Below, one piece after another: positions 1 to 9,022 of a stretch of 56,000 nt of DNA. Numbering within the stretch: position 1 is the stretch's first letter; each line of letters begins with the position of its first letter. The DNA comes from an uncultured Clostridia bacterium. GTDB lineage: Bacteria > Bacillota > Clostridia > Christensenellales > CAG-138. The translations under genes and the position numbers were made by a program. Under the pieces are notes generated by a model. That model was not told the origin of the DNA. It was given only the letters and a program-made list of their open reading frames with translations, and searched no databases. Where the stretch lies: positions 1 to 56,000 of the forward strand of contig CALVLD010000013.1 of the NCBI GenBank assembly GCA_944336475.1, written 5' to 3'.

Positions 1-549
1 ACTCGCCTGTTGCACTTGGACGATTTGGAAATCCTAAACCAATACAACGCAGAAATCCGTGGATTGTATAACTACTATCGGCTCGCAAACAACGTATCTG
101 TACTCAATAACTTCTACTATGTAATGAGATATAGTATGCTCAAAACTTTTGCCGGAAAATATCGGACACGAATCAGCAGAATTATCCGCAAGTACCGTCA
201 AGGGAAAGATTTTGTTGTGGAATATCCGAAGAAAAACGGCAAGGTCGGAAAGGTATTGTTTTACAACAATGGGTTCCGCCGGGACACTAAAGTAGAAAGC
301 GGCAACCCGGATATAGTAGCAAGAGTTGTTGAGAATTACGGACGTAATAGCCTGATAAAAAGGTTGCAGGCGAACAAATGCGAGTGGTGCGGCGCAGAAA
401 ATACGCCGCTTGAAATACACCATGTACGAAAACTCAAAGATTTGAGTGGCAGGAAACAATGGGAAATCGCCATGATTGGGCGCAAGCGCAAAACAATGGC
501 ACTCTGCCTTGACTGCCACGATAAACTACACGTCGGGAAATTAGACTGA
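1..549 (+). CDS. Group II intron reverse transcriptase/maturase, C-terminal part
   Basis: This is the C-terminal ~182 residues of an intron-encoded protein that helps splicing and retrohoming. The frame is open from base 1, so the gene is cut by the window edge rather than broken. The first ~95 residues resemble maturase domain X (NQYNAEIRGLYNYYRLANN, then a YVMRYSMLKTFAGKY block). An HNH endonuclease zinc domain follows: CEWCG, EIHHVRKLKDL and CLDCHDKLH, giving two CxxC-type pairs and the catalytic HH. The protein would therefore be endonuclease-proficient, if the missing RT part is intact. It ends 8 bases before domain V, the usual arrangement of an ORF in domain IV. Confidence 0.9.
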   Translation, partial: TRLLHLDDLEILNQYNAEIRGLYNYYRLANNVSVLNNFYYVMRYSMLKTFAGKYRTRISRIIRKYRQGKDFVVEYPKKNGKVGKVLFYNNGFRRDTKVESGNPDIVARVVENYGRNSLIKRLQANKCEWCGAENTPLEIHHVRKLKDLSGRKQWEIAMIGRKRKTMALCLDCHDKLHVGKLD

Positions 550-557
550 CATCTGGA

Positions 558-591
558 GAGCCGGATACGCTGAGAGGTGTAAGTCCGGTTC
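558..591 (+). ncRNA. Group II intron domain V
   Basis: A 34-nt hairpin: GAGCCGGA (558-565) pairs with TCCGGTTC (584-591) and carries the AGC catalytic triad. TACGCT (566-571) pairs with GGTGTA (576-581) using G-U pairs. A GAGA (GNRA) tetraloop closes it at 572-575, and a 2-nt AG bulge lies at 582-583. Length, bulge and tetraloop all fit canonical domain V, so the ribozyme core end looks intact. Confidence 0.9.
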
Positions 592-652
592 GGAGGGGAG
601 TTCTCGGAAACCTACCATAGCAATATGGCAAGGCGTCGGGTTCTTACCCTAC

Positions 653-751
653 TATACCACGCCCCATTCCGTAAGGTGCGGAGCAGACGGCGGACTGTAT
701 CTGTTTGCAGGCGACCGCACGGAAATGCTGCTGATGCGCATAAACGGCTGA
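653..751 (+). pseudogene. 3' exon of a lipoprotein-like gene interrupted by the intron
   Basis: After the intron the sequence reads in one frame to TGA at 749-751. It encodes about 32 residues, including HSVRCGADGGLYLF, and ends RING. The C-terminus of the next gene has FAVAYGGDGCLYFL at the same distance from its end, so this is very likely the tail of a tandem paralogue split by the intron. If the intron splices, the host gene would still be expressed; if not, it is broken. The 5' exon lies outside the window. The homology is seen by eye over about 25 residues. Confidence 0.7.
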
Positions 752-776
752 CATAAACATGAAAGGGGAGACTGCC

Positions 777-1685
777 ATGAAAAGACTGTTGGTTTTACTG
801 CTGGCGTGTATGTTCTGCGTGCTGTGCGCCTGTGTTGATACGGATGGGCAGGTGAATTCAAGCGCATCCCCTGATGCGACGGCGCAGCCGACGGAAAAGC
901 CTCAGCACATCGAGGTTCAACACTTTGAATGCGAGATTGCTTTAACCCTCCCGTTTGAGCAGTTCATAACGGAGGAGGAGAAGCAGCAGATAATACAGGG
1001 CCTGGAGGATTGGGTGGATGCCGACAGCGAGTGGAAGCGGTTGTATCTTCCTCAGTACAACGCCTCCGACGGCAAGCTGTTGTATGTGAGCGAGTTGGAA
1101 AACAGGCTCTATGTTATAGATCTGACGGACGGCTCAACATACACAACCATGGATGTTGCTCCCAACGATGCGATATGCGTCGGCGACCGCATCTACACAT
1201 TGAACAGAACGGCGGAGGAAATGACCGTTACACTTTGGGAGGGCGACGCTTCGGATACACTAACCGTTCCTGCGGAGCTTTACCAGATAGAGAGTGACCC
1301 CGACAGACCCGACGCGATGTATCTCGGCGCAACAGGGCTTTGCGTTATTGGCGACAGACCGTGCATAGGCGTGATGACATATGATGGCAGAGTGTTCTAT
1401 GAGCTAGACTTTGAAACGGGCACGTTTGATGAGTATACGCTTGCGGAGGGCGATGATGCCATAGCTGTAGACGACGAAGGCAATGTGTACGCATGGGATC
1501 TCGATTTACAAGGGTTCTGCTGTCACAATGCAGACGGCGAGCTGATCGGCGTCTGCCCGGCCGGCGATTATTTCCCCGTGAGGGACGATCCGTTTGCAGT
1601 AGCGTACGGTGGGGACGGCTGCCTGTACTTCCTCGACTGGAATGACGAAGGATATGTGCTCATTCGAGCAAGGCTGATAGGCTAA
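777..1685 (+). CDS. Predicted lipoprotein, beta-propeller-like, function unknown
   Basis: A 302-residue secreted protein. I chose the ATG at 777 rather than 759 because AGGGGAG lies 6 bases upstream and the signal sequence then starts cleanly (MKRLLVLLLACMF). A lipobox LCAC puts the lipidated Cys at residue 19, followed by a Ser/Thr/Pro/Ala-rich linker to about residue 45. The rest is acidic, with repeated short strands ending in YVIDLTDG-, YELDFETG- and YAWDLDLQG-like turns, as in beta-propeller or PQQ-like repeat proteins. No catalytic motif is visible. It follows an intron-interrupted paralogue, so the pair was probably a tandem duplication. A strong terminator follows. Confidence 0.75.
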   Translation: MKRLLVLLLACMFCVLCACVDTDGQVNSSASPDATAQPTEKPQHIEVQHFECEIALTLPFEQFITEEEKQQIIQGLEDWVDADSEWKRLYLPQYNASDGKLLYVSELENRLYVIDLTDGSTYTTMDVAPNDAICVGDRIYTLNRTAEEMTVTLWEGDASDTLTVPAELYQIESDPDRPDAMYLGATGLCVIGDRPCIGVMTYDGRVFYELDFETGTFDEYTLAEGDDAIAVDDEGNVYAWDLDLQGFCCHNADGELIGVCPAGDYFPVRDDPFAVAYGGDGCLYFLDWNDEGYVLIRARLIG

Positions 1686-1705
1686 GCAAGCCGAACAAAA
1701 ATGCG

Positions 1706-1745
1706 ACCCTGCGGCTGTGTGATGTTAAAAGCCGCAGGGTTTTTG
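1706..1745 (+). terminator. Rho-independent terminator of the lipoprotein gene
   Basis: An 11-bp perfect stem, ACCCTGCGGCT (1706-1716) with AGCCGCAGGGT (1730-1740), is followed by a run of T. Confidence 0.9.
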
Positions 1746-1789
1746 CGCCCAAAGCGCATTAGCTTTGCATGGCAGCGCCGCAGCTTTGT

Positions 1790-1826
1790 AAAAAAGACCG
1801 ACGGAGCATATGCTCCGCCGGCGGTC
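1790..1826 (-). terminator. Rho-independent terminator after tsf
   Basis: On the minus strand a long GC-rich stem (GACCGCCGGCGGAGCAT pairing with ATGCTCCGTCGGTC, one bulged region) spans 1796-1826 and is followed by six T (1790-1795). It lies 14 bases beyond the tsf stop codon. Confidence 0.85.
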
Positions 1827-1839
1827 GTATCAACTAAAC

Positions 1840-2730
1840 TTACTTGACCTTGTTGGTCTGCGCCATGACCTCATCAACGAAGTTATCCTCACGCTTCTGG
1901 AGACCCTCGCCCATCTCATAGCGGACGAAGCGGACGACGTCGAAGCGACCGTTGATCATAGCTGCAACGGACTCATCGGGGGCCTTGACAAAGGGCTGCT
2001 CAAGCAGGCAGACCTCCTTGAAGTACTTCTCGATACGTCCCTCGACCATCTTCTCAATGATGGCGGCGGGCTTGGGCTTGGGCTCATTCATAGCCTGGGC
2101 ACGGAGTATCTCGCGTTCATGCTCGAGCTCAGCAAGGTCGCACTCCTCACGGCGCACGCAGGTGGGCCTTGCGGCAGCTATCTGCATGGCAACATCGTGT
2201 ACGGCAACCTTATCGTCATCGGCAGAAACCTGGAGCAGAACGCCAATCTTGCCGCCCATGTGAACATAGCTGTCAACAACGCCCTCGATACGCTCGAAGC
2301 GGCGGATGGTGATTTTCTCCCCGATCTTGGCAACGGCGGAGTTAATCATATCGGCAACGGTCATGCTCTCATCGTCAGCGAATGTCTGAGCCATGAGCTC
2401 ATCGACATTGGCGGGGTTCTTTTTTGCAACGTGCTTTGCGATTGAAGCAACAAGGGTCTTGAAGCTATCGGTCTTGGCCACGAAGTCGGTCTCACAGTTG
2501 ACCTCAACGATGACGCCAACGCCGCACTCCATGCAGACAAAGCAATCTACCAAACCCTCGGCAGCGATGCGGCCGGCCTTCTTTGCGCTGGCGGCAAGGC
2601 TCTTTTCACGGAGCAGGTCAAGCGCCTTCTCCATATCGCCGTCACTCTCGGTGAGGGCCTTTTTGCAGTCCATCATGCCTGCGCCACTGCGCTCACGCAG
2701 TGTCATAACGTCCTTAGCGGTGAATGCCAT
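1840..2730 (-). CDS. tsf: Elongation factor Ts
   Basis: A 296-residue guanine nucleotide exchange factor that recharges EF-Tu with GTP in the cytoplasm. The N-terminal UBA-like domain is clear (MTLRERSGAGMMDCKKAL). It is followed by the EF-Tu contact motif region ending VEVNCETDFVAK (about residues 76-87) and the two alpha/beta core domains. It lies 21 bases downstream of rpsB, the near-universal rpsB-tsf operon, and should be cotranscribed from the promoter at 3609-3637. A strong terminator closes the unit. Nothing odd. Confidence 0.97.
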   Translation of the reverse strand: MAFTAKDVMTLRERSGAGMMDCKKALTESDGDMEKALDLLREKSLAASAKKAGRIAAEGLVDCFVCMECGVGVIVEVNCETDFVAKTDSFKTLVASIAKHVAKKNPANVDELMAQTFADDESMTVADMINSAVAKIGEKITIRRFERIEGVVDSYVHMGGKIGVLLQVSADDDKVAVHDVAMQIAAARPTCVRREECDLAELEHEREILRAQAMNEPKPKPAAIIEKMVEGRIEKYFKEVCLLEQPFVKAPDESVAAMINGRFDVVRFVRYEMGEGLQKREDNFVDEVMAQTNKVK

Positions 2731-2751
2731 AATAATTTCCTCCGTTAAATC

Positions 2752-3498
2752 TTAAAAATCGTCGTTCTCCTCAGCCTTCTCGACGGAAGCGTCGACAGCG
2801 GCCTCGGTCATCTGCTCGCCCTGCTTGCCCTCAAGGACGGCATCCGCCATCTTGGAAGCGATGAGCTTGACGGCACGAATGGCGTCGTCGTTGCCGGGGA
2901 TGACGTAATCGACGTCATCGGGATCACAGTTGGTGTCAACTATGGCAACGATGGGAATGCCCAGGCAGCGCGCCTCCTGAACGGCAATGTGCTCCTTGCG
3001 AGGATCCACGACAAACATGCAGGTGGGGAGCTTCTTCATCTCCTTGATGCCGCCGAGGTTCTTTTCCAGCTTCTCCTGCTCGGCCTTGAGCTTGATGACC
3101 TCCTTCTTGGGAAGAAGATCAAAGTCGCCGTTCTCCTCCATCTTCTCGATCTGACGGAGCCTTTCGATGCGGCTGCGGATGGTCTTGAAGTTGGTGAGAA
3201 GGCCGCCCAGCCAACGCTGGTTGACGTAGAACATCTCGCAGCGCTTTGCCTCCTGCTCGATGCTTTCCTGCGCCTGCTTCTTTGTGCCGACAAAGAGCAC
3301 GGTGCCGTCGTTCATGGCGACATCACGAACGTAGCTGTATGCCTCGTCGATCTTCTTAACGGTCTTCTGCAGGTCGATGATGTAGATGCCGTTGCGCTCG
3401 GTGAAGATGTACTCGCGCATTTTGGGGTTCCAACGGCGGGTCTGATGACCGAAGTGTACGCCGGCTTCAAGAAGCTGCTTCATAGCAATAACTGACAT
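2752..3498 (-). CDS. rpsB: 30S ribosomal protein S2
   Basis: A 248-residue ribosomal protein of the small subunit. The start is [20 protein letters not shown] at 3498, with GGGAGG about 8 bases upstream; an upstream in-frame extension to 3585 has no family counterpart. The family motifs [22 protein letters not shown] and [13 protein letters not shown] are present. The C-terminal tail is acidic and poor in structure. It is the first gene of the rpsB-tsf operon and is preceded by an untranslated leader of about 100 bases, where S2 autoregulation acts in many bacteria. Confidence 0.97.
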   Translation of the reverse strand: MSVIAMKQLLEAGVHFGHQTRRWNPKMREYIFTERNGIYIIDLQKTVKKIDEAYSYVRDVAMNDGTVLFVGTKKQAQESIEQEAKRCEMFYVNQRWLGGLLTNFKTIRSRIERLRQIEKMEENGDFDLLPKKEVIKLKAEQEKLEKNLGGIKEMKKLPTCMFVVDPRKEHIAVQEARCLGIPIVAIVDTNCDPDDVDYVIPGNDDAIRAVKLIASKMADAVLEGKQGEQMTEAAVDASVEKAEENDDF

Positions 3499-3608
3499 AA
3501 AAAAACCTCCCGTTTTAAAATTTCCACCCCATGCGTCATCTCCCAAACGGTACCGCTTCATGCGGACGGGCCGAGGGATCGGCACGGGTGAGTTTTATGT
3601 CACGGCGG

Positions 3609-3637
3609 ATTATAACACAATAACCCTTTCACCGCAA
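3609..3637 (-). promoter_or_regulatory. Promoter of rpsB-tsf
   Basis: On the minus strand: -35 TTGCGG (3632-3637), a 17-base spacer and -10 TATAAT (3609-3614) with an extended TGT before it. The predicted start near 3602 leaves a leader of about 100 bases (3499-3602). Confidence 0.8.
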
Positions 3638-3671
3638 GCATTTTTTCAAGTATATTATTGATTTGCATTCC

Positions 3672-6101
3672 TTACGGCCCACCTGAGCCCATGCCGCAGA
3701 GCCTTGCGGCAAAACGAAGCGGTGCACACCTGTGAGAGAGCCAAATATCCTCGATATCACACATCACTGAACACAGCTGATCGACTTCTGCTTTTGTTGG
3801 ATCAGAGCCGCCGAAACGTCTTGCATATATGCATCCGCAGGCCGCATCCAAGCGCGGCGCAGCCGAAGCATACCGCCCGTTTGACATAAGCGTGCAGAGC
3901 TCATGGGGCGTTGTTCGCTGATCGCACTCAACCCCGTCGCAAGAGAGCAGTCGGATTATATGGGAGTATATGTTGAGCACCGCATCCCTGCTTCCGTATG
4001 AGAACCGCCTCATCCTCCTGCGGCGTATCGTGAGCATTGCCGCTGCCGCTGCGAGTACCAGCAGTATTATAGCTCCGGCTCCCCCTGCCAACAGCCGGTA
4101 TACGGGCTTGCGATCATCGCCGTTAGCGGCACGGGGACTCTCGGTCATATTTGCGGAGGTCACATCGGTGACAGGTATCGCACTCGGCATGGGGGATGCC
4201 TCCGGCGTTGGTGCGAGTATTATCACATCGGACGGCTTGGGCGGTATGATCCCTCCGCTCGCAATGGGGTATGGCACCGCAGTTGGCGTGGGGGTGAGTG
4301 CTGGAGCGGGTGTCGGCGTTATGCCGATGTTGGGTCTGTACACAACCGTGAACTCCACGGGCAGCCAGCCGAGGTTTTCGTAGTAGACCTCCACCCATGC
4401 ATGGCGTTCGCCGTCGGTAAGGACTATCTCCTCGTTCTCGACATCCATGATGAGTGAGGACGGGGCAATATACCCCTCCGCATAGCGAGTCGGCACACCC
4501 ATCGCACGGAGCATCAGCGCTGCGGAGATGGCATAATGCATACAGTAGCCGGTTTTGCTCTCGTAGAGAAAGTGCTCCGCAAAGTCCGCACCATCGGGAA
4601 CCGTTTCGATATCGAGGGAGTATGTGGCATTTTCAGACAGATGCTCTCTTACCAGAGACAGCTTTTCATCCAGGGAAAGCCGTGCGTACCGAGAGAAATC
4701 CTCGACTATTCGGCCGCAGGAGGGTGGAACGGCAAGGTAGTTGTCATACACAAAATCCGTGTAAGCCTCGATAGCCTCCGCATACGGGGAATCGGATACG
4801 CTGAAGCGGCTGTCAAAATAGCTGTATGAGTAGCGAGATGAGAACACATAGTGGGAATATTCGAACACAGGACTGTCGTTGCGTACACCGTCACAGCCGT
4901 TTACAATGGCTATGCTCTTGCCGTCGCCGTCCACGGCAGCGGCTATGCAATACGGCATATAGCAGTAGTCCGAGCCTTGCAGATCGGTAATGGTGATGTT
5001 GCGTCGCTCCATGCCTCCATCGGAAACAAGCTGCTCGTACCTGTCGAGCCAGAGCATTGGGAGCAGCACGCCGTCAAATACGGGGGAAGAGAAGAGCCCG
5101 TCATATGTGGAGCTGTCAAAAGCCTCCCAAGCAATGCCGGTGTAGACCTCGCCTGTATAGCACTTTATGTACAAGCCGCGGTAGTTGTCCGTGATCAAGC
5201 TGAGCTCCGGCCTATCAAGCACGGTTCTATCACCGACCTGCTCGAGCCGCCCCTCGGTAAATGCGTATCCGGTACGCTCGGATGCAAATATCTCCAGACC
5301 GGTTGCGTGATGCAGCCTATCACCCATCTCCCTCCGAAGCGAGAGTACAGTCCTGTCAAGGGTATAATCCAAGGGATTCACAAACGGCAGACTCACCGCC
5401 GTTGCAAGCATCATCACCGCAAGTACTGCAGAACAGCAAACGACGGCAATGCGTTCTCGCAACGCATGTTCGAATGACTGTCTCCCCAAAGTGAGAGCAA
5501 AGCGGGCTATCACAGAGGCGAACACGAACACAAGGCCGATCTGAGAGAAGCTGTCCACCTGTATACAGAGAGTAGCGGTCAGCATCGAGCAGGAAAACAT
5601 TATGGCATGCCCGTGCTCTTTCAGAAGTATCAGGTTGATGAAAAATCCCGAAAGACAAATTATGAGAGTAACGGCGGTATTTCCGAGGCCGACATCGGGC
5701 ATGGCAAGACCATCAAGCCCAAGGCCAAACAGCCCGTCTGCTGCCAAGACCAGCTTGAGCATATATGCTTCCAAAACGCAGAACAGCTCCCTGCGTGCGA
5801 TCACTGAAAATGTGCTCAGCACGATACTGCAAACGGCTATGAACGATGGGAACAGAAGCCCTCTCTCACGCAGGGAGGCAAAAAAGCCGAAAACTGTGCA
5901 GATAAGACAGCAGAGCAGTATATGTGCTATCGTTACACGGAAGGATAGCAGGTCGCCGAGAAGCACAAACATCCCCAAGTGCATGAGTGCGGCCATGATA
6001 GCAAATACCACCCAACCCCGCCGTGGAGCATCCGGCTTTGAAGCGTCGAACAGCCTGCCCGTAAGCAATGCCGGTGTGTGTGCTTCAGCTCTTTGCTTCA
6101 T
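3672..6101 (-). CDS. Transglutaminase-domain membrane protein (TgpA-like)
   Basis: An 809-residue membrane protein. The ATG at 6101 follows GGAGG by 5 bases; the frame extends two codons further to a GTG that overlaps the ribosome-binding site. It has about six N-terminal membrane segments (residues 30-240) and a large external region with a transglutaminase-like core. The core has a Cys in SKTGYCMHYA (about 520), a His in DGERHAW (about 567) and an acidic residue in PVEFT, where Glu replaces the more usual Asp. A Pro/Thr linker, one more membrane helix (about 665-690) and a cytoplasmic tail follow. The MoxR-DUF58-transglutaminase trio is a widespread envelope-linked gene set. It overlaps the DUF58 gene by 17 bases, so the two are translationally coupled. 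The substrate is unknown. Confidence 0.88.
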   Translation of the reverse strand: MKQRAEAHTPALLTGRLFDASKPDAPRRGWVVFAIMAALMHLGMFVLLGDLLSFRVTIAHILLCCLICTVFGFFASLRERGLLFPSFIAVCSIVLSTFSVIARRELFCVLEAYMLKLVLAADGLFGLGLDGLAMPDVGLGNTAVTLIICLSGFFINLILLKEHGHAIMFSCSMLTATLCIQVDSFSQIGLVFVFASVIARFALTLGRQSFEHALRERIAVVCCSAVLAVMMLATAVSLPFVNPLDYTLDRTVLSLRREMGDRLHHATGLEIFASERTGYAFTEGRLEQVGDRTVLDRPELSLITDNYRGLYIKCYTGEVYTGIAWEAFDSSTYDGLFSSPVFDGVLLPMLWLDRYEQLVSDGGMERRNITITDLQGSDYCYMPYCIAAAVDGDGKSIAIVNGCDGVRNDSPVFEYSHYVFSSRYSYSYFDSRFSVSDSPYAEAIEAYTDFVYDNYLAVPPSCGRIVEDFSRYARLSLDEKLSLVREHLSENATYSLDIETVPDGADFAEHFLYESKTGYCMHYAISAALMLRAMGVPTRYAEGYIAPSSLIMDVENEEIVLTDGERHAWVEVYYENLGWLPVEFTVVYRPNIGITPTPAPALTPTPTAVPYPIASGGIIPPKPSDVIILAPTPEASPMPSAIPVTDVTSANMTESPRAANGDDRKPVYRLLAGGAGAIILLVLAAAAAMLTIRRRRMRRFSYGSRDAVLNIYSHIIRLLSCDGVECDQRTTPHELCTLMSNGRYASAAPRLDAACGCIYARRFGGSDPTKAEVDQLCSVMCDIEDIWLSHRCAPLRFAARLCGMGSGGP

Positions 6102-7233
6102 AAGCACCTCCGAGCCGCTCTTCGACCATATCCGGCGTGACGCTTACAGCACCCGATGGACAGCTCCCCACTATGAATATGCGCGTGCAGATGTCTGCGT
6201 CAAGCAGACGGGCAAGCGTGCCCTCTGAGATCATATCCGATACATATATCAGTGCGGATGATATCTTCGCATCTGCAATACCCAGAATGTCGGGCTCGGT
6301 ACCGCTGCGCCTGGCAGAGCAGAATGACGCGAGCTCCGAGCAGATCGCATCGCCGTCAGATACGAAGCCGCCGGAAACGTCCCAATCTCCGCAGCCGAAG
6401 TATATCAGCCTTACGCCGCCTGTGGCATCGACCGCCCCCTGCGCAACGGAGGCAACTACCTCTGCAATGGCATTCAGTGCGGCAGGCGAAGCACTATCCG
6501 AAGCAGTAAAAACCACTGCGGGGCAAACGGTATGAGGCTTGGAGTATTGCTTAACTATCAGCTCATCGTACCTGGAGCTCAGTTTTGCGCTTATGCTCTT
6601 GGCGCTGTCGCCGCTTTGAAAACCGCGGTAGTCAAACACATCGGGAGGTTCAGTACCGGCACATGTTTTGAAATATACAGGCGAAGTCCCTCCCTTGCCC
6701 CCGCCACCCAAAACGGAGGGATGGACAGCATATATCTTAGGGCGAACGAACACCGTTGGACAGACGGGAGCATCAGCCGTCCTCACTCTGCGGCAGAGAA
6801 ACAGAAATGGATCGTAGCAGGCAAGCTCTGTGACCTCAAATCGCAGCACGCCGCACGACAGAGGGGTGTAGTCAAAGCGAACGGTGGTATCGCCCCTGCC
6901 GCCTGCGGATACAATGGCGGTGTACTCGGCGTCCTGTTCCGTGTAGGCGTTTGAGATCCTGAGCCTTACACGCACTCGACAGCCAATGCGGATGCGTCCT
7001 GAAGGTCTGATGATGATTTTCAACCCCGAAGCGCACCCCACCATAGGATCTGGAGTGATATCGGCATATTCAAATGTCAGCCTTCGGGATGCGATGTTGA
7101 CCCAAACGGCGCACGCTACAAAAAGCACCGTTATGCTCATCAGGAGCCAAAACGAAAGATAACCTGCCTCTAATACAAATAATACAAGTGTTACGCACAG
7201 TATCAGAACAATTGGGACTCTATACCGTGCCAT
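6085..7233 (-). CDS. DUF58 domain protein
   Basis: A 382-residue protein with two close N-terminal membrane helices (about residues 8-45), then a beta-rich region and a von Willebrand A-like DUF58 domain. The family signature is the DYRGFQSGDSAKSISAKLSS block near residue 200, the counterpart of the RxYxxGDxxRxIxW motif, though Trp is replaced by Ser-Ala. AGGTGAG lies 5 bases before the start. It sits between the MoxR ATPase (6 bases between the stop and the upstream gene) and the transglutaminase protein, which it overlaps. DUF58 proteins are thought to be targets of MoxR chaperone ATPases; the precise role is unknown. Confidence 0.87.
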   Translation of the reverse strand: MARYRVPIVLILCVTLVLFVLEAGYLSFWLLMSITVLFVACAVWVNIASRRLTFEYADITPDPMVGCASGLKIIIRPSGRIRIGCRVRVRLRISNAYTEQDAEYTAIVSAGGRGDTTVRFDYTPLSCGVLRFEVTELACYDPFLFLCRRVRTADAPVCPTVFVRPKIYAVHPSVLGGGGKGGTSPVYFKTCAGTEPPDVFDYRGFQSGDSAKSISAKLSSRYDELIVKQYSKPHTVCPAVVFTASDSASPAALNAIAEVVASVAQGAVDATGGVRLIYFGCGDWDVSGGFVSDGDAICSELASFCSARRSGTEPDILGIADAKISSALIYVSDMISEGTLARLLDADICTRIFIVGSCPSGAVSVTPDMVEERLGGAYEAKS

Positions 7234-7239
7234 GCCGTC

Positions 7240-8220
7240 TCACCTGCTTTCTGCGGTGATAATAGGCCTGGGAACGGCCCTTAAAACATCGTCCAGCACA
7301 TTCCGTGCAGTAACGCCTGTGCCTGCAGCAGAGCCCTTAATAAGCAGCCTGTGCTGAACAACGGGGTAGAATACGGCAAAGATATCGTCGGGGATAACAA
7401 AATCACGCCCCTGCATAAATGCGTATGCCTGGGCACAGCGAGCCATGGCGATTCCGCCACGAGGCGAAGCACCCAATTCCACGGAGGGATGCGCCCGTGT
7501 GGCGCGTACGAGCTTTACTATGTAGGTGTAGATGCTGTCGTCGATGCGCACGTTCTGCGCTGCGACCTGCATGGCGGCCACATCCCCTGCCGATGCCACG
7601 GGCCTCACGCCGAGCGACTCCACTGAGGCGTCGCCGTACCGGGGAAGGGACTTGAGCATTATTATCTCCTTCTCGCAACGGGGAGAGGGATACTCCATGG
7701 AAATCCGCATAATAAAGCGGTCAAGCTGAGATTCAGGCAGGGGCTGTGTTCCCGCATAGCCCGTTGGGTTCTGAGTTGCAATCACGGCGAAGGGCTTAGG
7801 CGTGTCAAACGTATGCATGTCCACCGTGACATGCCCCTCTTCCATGACCTCGAGCAGTGCGCTCTGCGTGCGTGTGGAGGTTCGGTTTATCTCATCCGCA
7901 AGAAGAAGATTGCACATGGCTGCGCCCTGCACAAGCTCAAAAGATCCGGTATCCTTGCGGTACATATAAAAGCCGGTTATGTCGGCGGGCATCAGATCCG
8001 GAGTACACTGTATGCGGTTATATCGAAGCTGCATCGCACGGGAAAACGCAAGCGCCATAGTTGTCTTGCCCACGCCGGGGATATCCTCTATCAGCACATG
8101 TCCCCTTGCGATAATTGCGCACAGAAGCAGTCTTGCTGCTGAATCCTTACCCTTTACCGCCTTCGCAACCTCTGAAAGTATGCCGTCGCACATGGCTCTG
8201 CCGTTTAAGATATCAGCCAT
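7240..8220 (-). CDS. MoxR-family AAA+ ATPase
   Basis: A 326-residue cytoplasmic ATPase. The start at 8220 follows GGAGG by 6 bases; a TTG two codons upstream is in frame but badly placed. Walker A is EDIPGVGKTTMA (about residues 43-54), Walker B is LLLADEINRT (about 106-115), and the sensor-1 region FAVIATQNP and C-terminal lid domain are present. MoxR proteins act as chaperones that remodel partner VWA/DUF58 proteins, and the next gene encodes DUF58. Expression is probably from the upstream cysteine desulfurase-thiI unit, since I see no convincing promoter in the 64 bases before it. Confidence 0.92.
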   Translation of the reverse strand: MADILNGRAMCDGILSEVAKAVKGKDSAARLLLCAIIARGHVLIEDIPGVGKTTMALAFSRAMQLRYNRIQCTPDLMPADITGFYMYRKDTGSFELVQGAAMCNLLLADEINRTSTRTQSALLEVMEEGHVTVDMHTFDTPKPFAVIATQNPTGYAGTQPLPESQLDRFIMRISMEYPSPRCEKEIIMLKSLPRYGDASVESLGVRPVASAGDVAAMQVAAQNVRIDDSIYTYIVKLVRATRAHPSVELGASPRGGIAMARCAQAYAFMQGRDFVIPDDIFAVFYPVVQHRLLIKGSAAGTGVTARNVLDDVLRAVPRPIITAESR

Positions 8221-8284
8221 TACCAACCTCCAAATATGTTTTCCTACGATTGTTAAAACGTACGAAGCTGTACCAAGGTTCCAT

Positions 8285-9022
8285 TTACAGGAATCTCATC
8301 AAAAGTCCGTCGCTGTTTATAAACTCACGCAATTGATATGCCGAAAAGCCAATGGAAGGGCAGCCTGCATCGGCGGTGCACAGTTCATACATGCGGTAAT
8401 AAAACACTATGCCGCCGCTGTGGAAGTAAAAGAGCTGACGGTCGTTCACAGGGGGCATATAGCTTATGACGGTGTAGTTCATTGCCTCGGCGCCGTCGGT
8501 GATAAGATCGGGCAGGGTGTACCGCCATGTCTCCCCGCCGCTTCCAAAGCAATCAGCCACGGTCACAGCCAGGCCGCTGTCGGCATCGAAGTTGAGCGGC
8601 ACGGAGTCCACCACGACAGTCTTGTCCATCCTCGTTACTTCTGCCATTAACGACAGCAGCCCACTGTGGTTATAGAGCACCGTATAGCTTATAATGCAGC
8701 CGTCGTCATAGCCTTCGGCAAGTTCCATTAACTCCTGCTTTATGGATATGTTCAAAAGCGCCATGCCCGTGTTACAGACATATGGATACTCATATGTGCA
8801 GCCTGAGTCGGAAGCCCCCTTCAGCCGCATAAGCACTAAGGGGTTGCGCTCACCGCTATGCTGAACAGGAACAGGCGATATATCTACCGCTATGTTGTGA
8901 ATTGGGCCGTCGTCAGCGGGCTCCTCACTACCCGTACAGCCGCAGGGGATTACGGCGCATACCGCAAGAACGATGCCGATCATCCGTTTCAGTACATATA
9001 CTCTTTTTTGATGAAGCCTCAT
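8285..9022 (-). CDS. Lipoprotein with RsiV/DUF3298-like domain
   Basis: A 245-residue predicted lipoprotein. Hydrophobic residues 14-27 lead to IPCGC, a plausible lipobox. The C-terminal half resembles the DUF3298 domain of RsiV and PdaC: a VADCFG-type strand, then GGIVFYYRMYEL and the IGFSAYQLREF stretch that in the family reads like glvFyfnpYeia...ipyseL. The start overlaps the thiI stop (ATGA), so it is coupled to thiI translation; an in-frame ATG at 8983 is an alternative start. Family members include anti-sigma factor RsiV, which binds lysozyme, but there is no sigma factor gene beside it, so sensing is only a guess. Confidence 0.72.
   Translation of the reverse strand: MRLHQKRVYVLKRMIGIVLAVCAVIPCGCTGSEEPADDGPIHNIAVDISPVPVQHSGERNPLVLMRLKGASDSGCTYEYPYVCNTGMALLNISIKQELMELAEGYDDGCIISYTVLYNHSGLLSLMAEVTRMDKTVVVDSVPLNFDADSGLAVTVADCFGSGGETWRYTLPDLITDGAEAMNYTVISYMPPVNDRQLFYFHSGGIVFYYRMYELCTADAGCPSIGFSAYQLREFINSDGLLMRFL

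Larger units (their letters stand above)
1..652 (+). mobile_element. Group II intron, 3' part (5' end outside window)
   Basis: A retroelement, seen from the maturase/HNH end of its protein through ribozyme domains V and VI. The open frame runs in from base 1 without a start. Domain V is recognisable at 558-591. A small hairpin with a GCAA tetraloop (CCATA/TATGG, 615-628) lies in what should be domain VI. The sequence then reads to a typical ..ACCCTAC end, which I place at 652. The downstream sequence continues as codons resembling the end of the next gene, which supports that boundary. The exact splice site is inferred; the 5' half, including the EBS loops and the RT domain, is not in the window. 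Confidence 0.88.
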
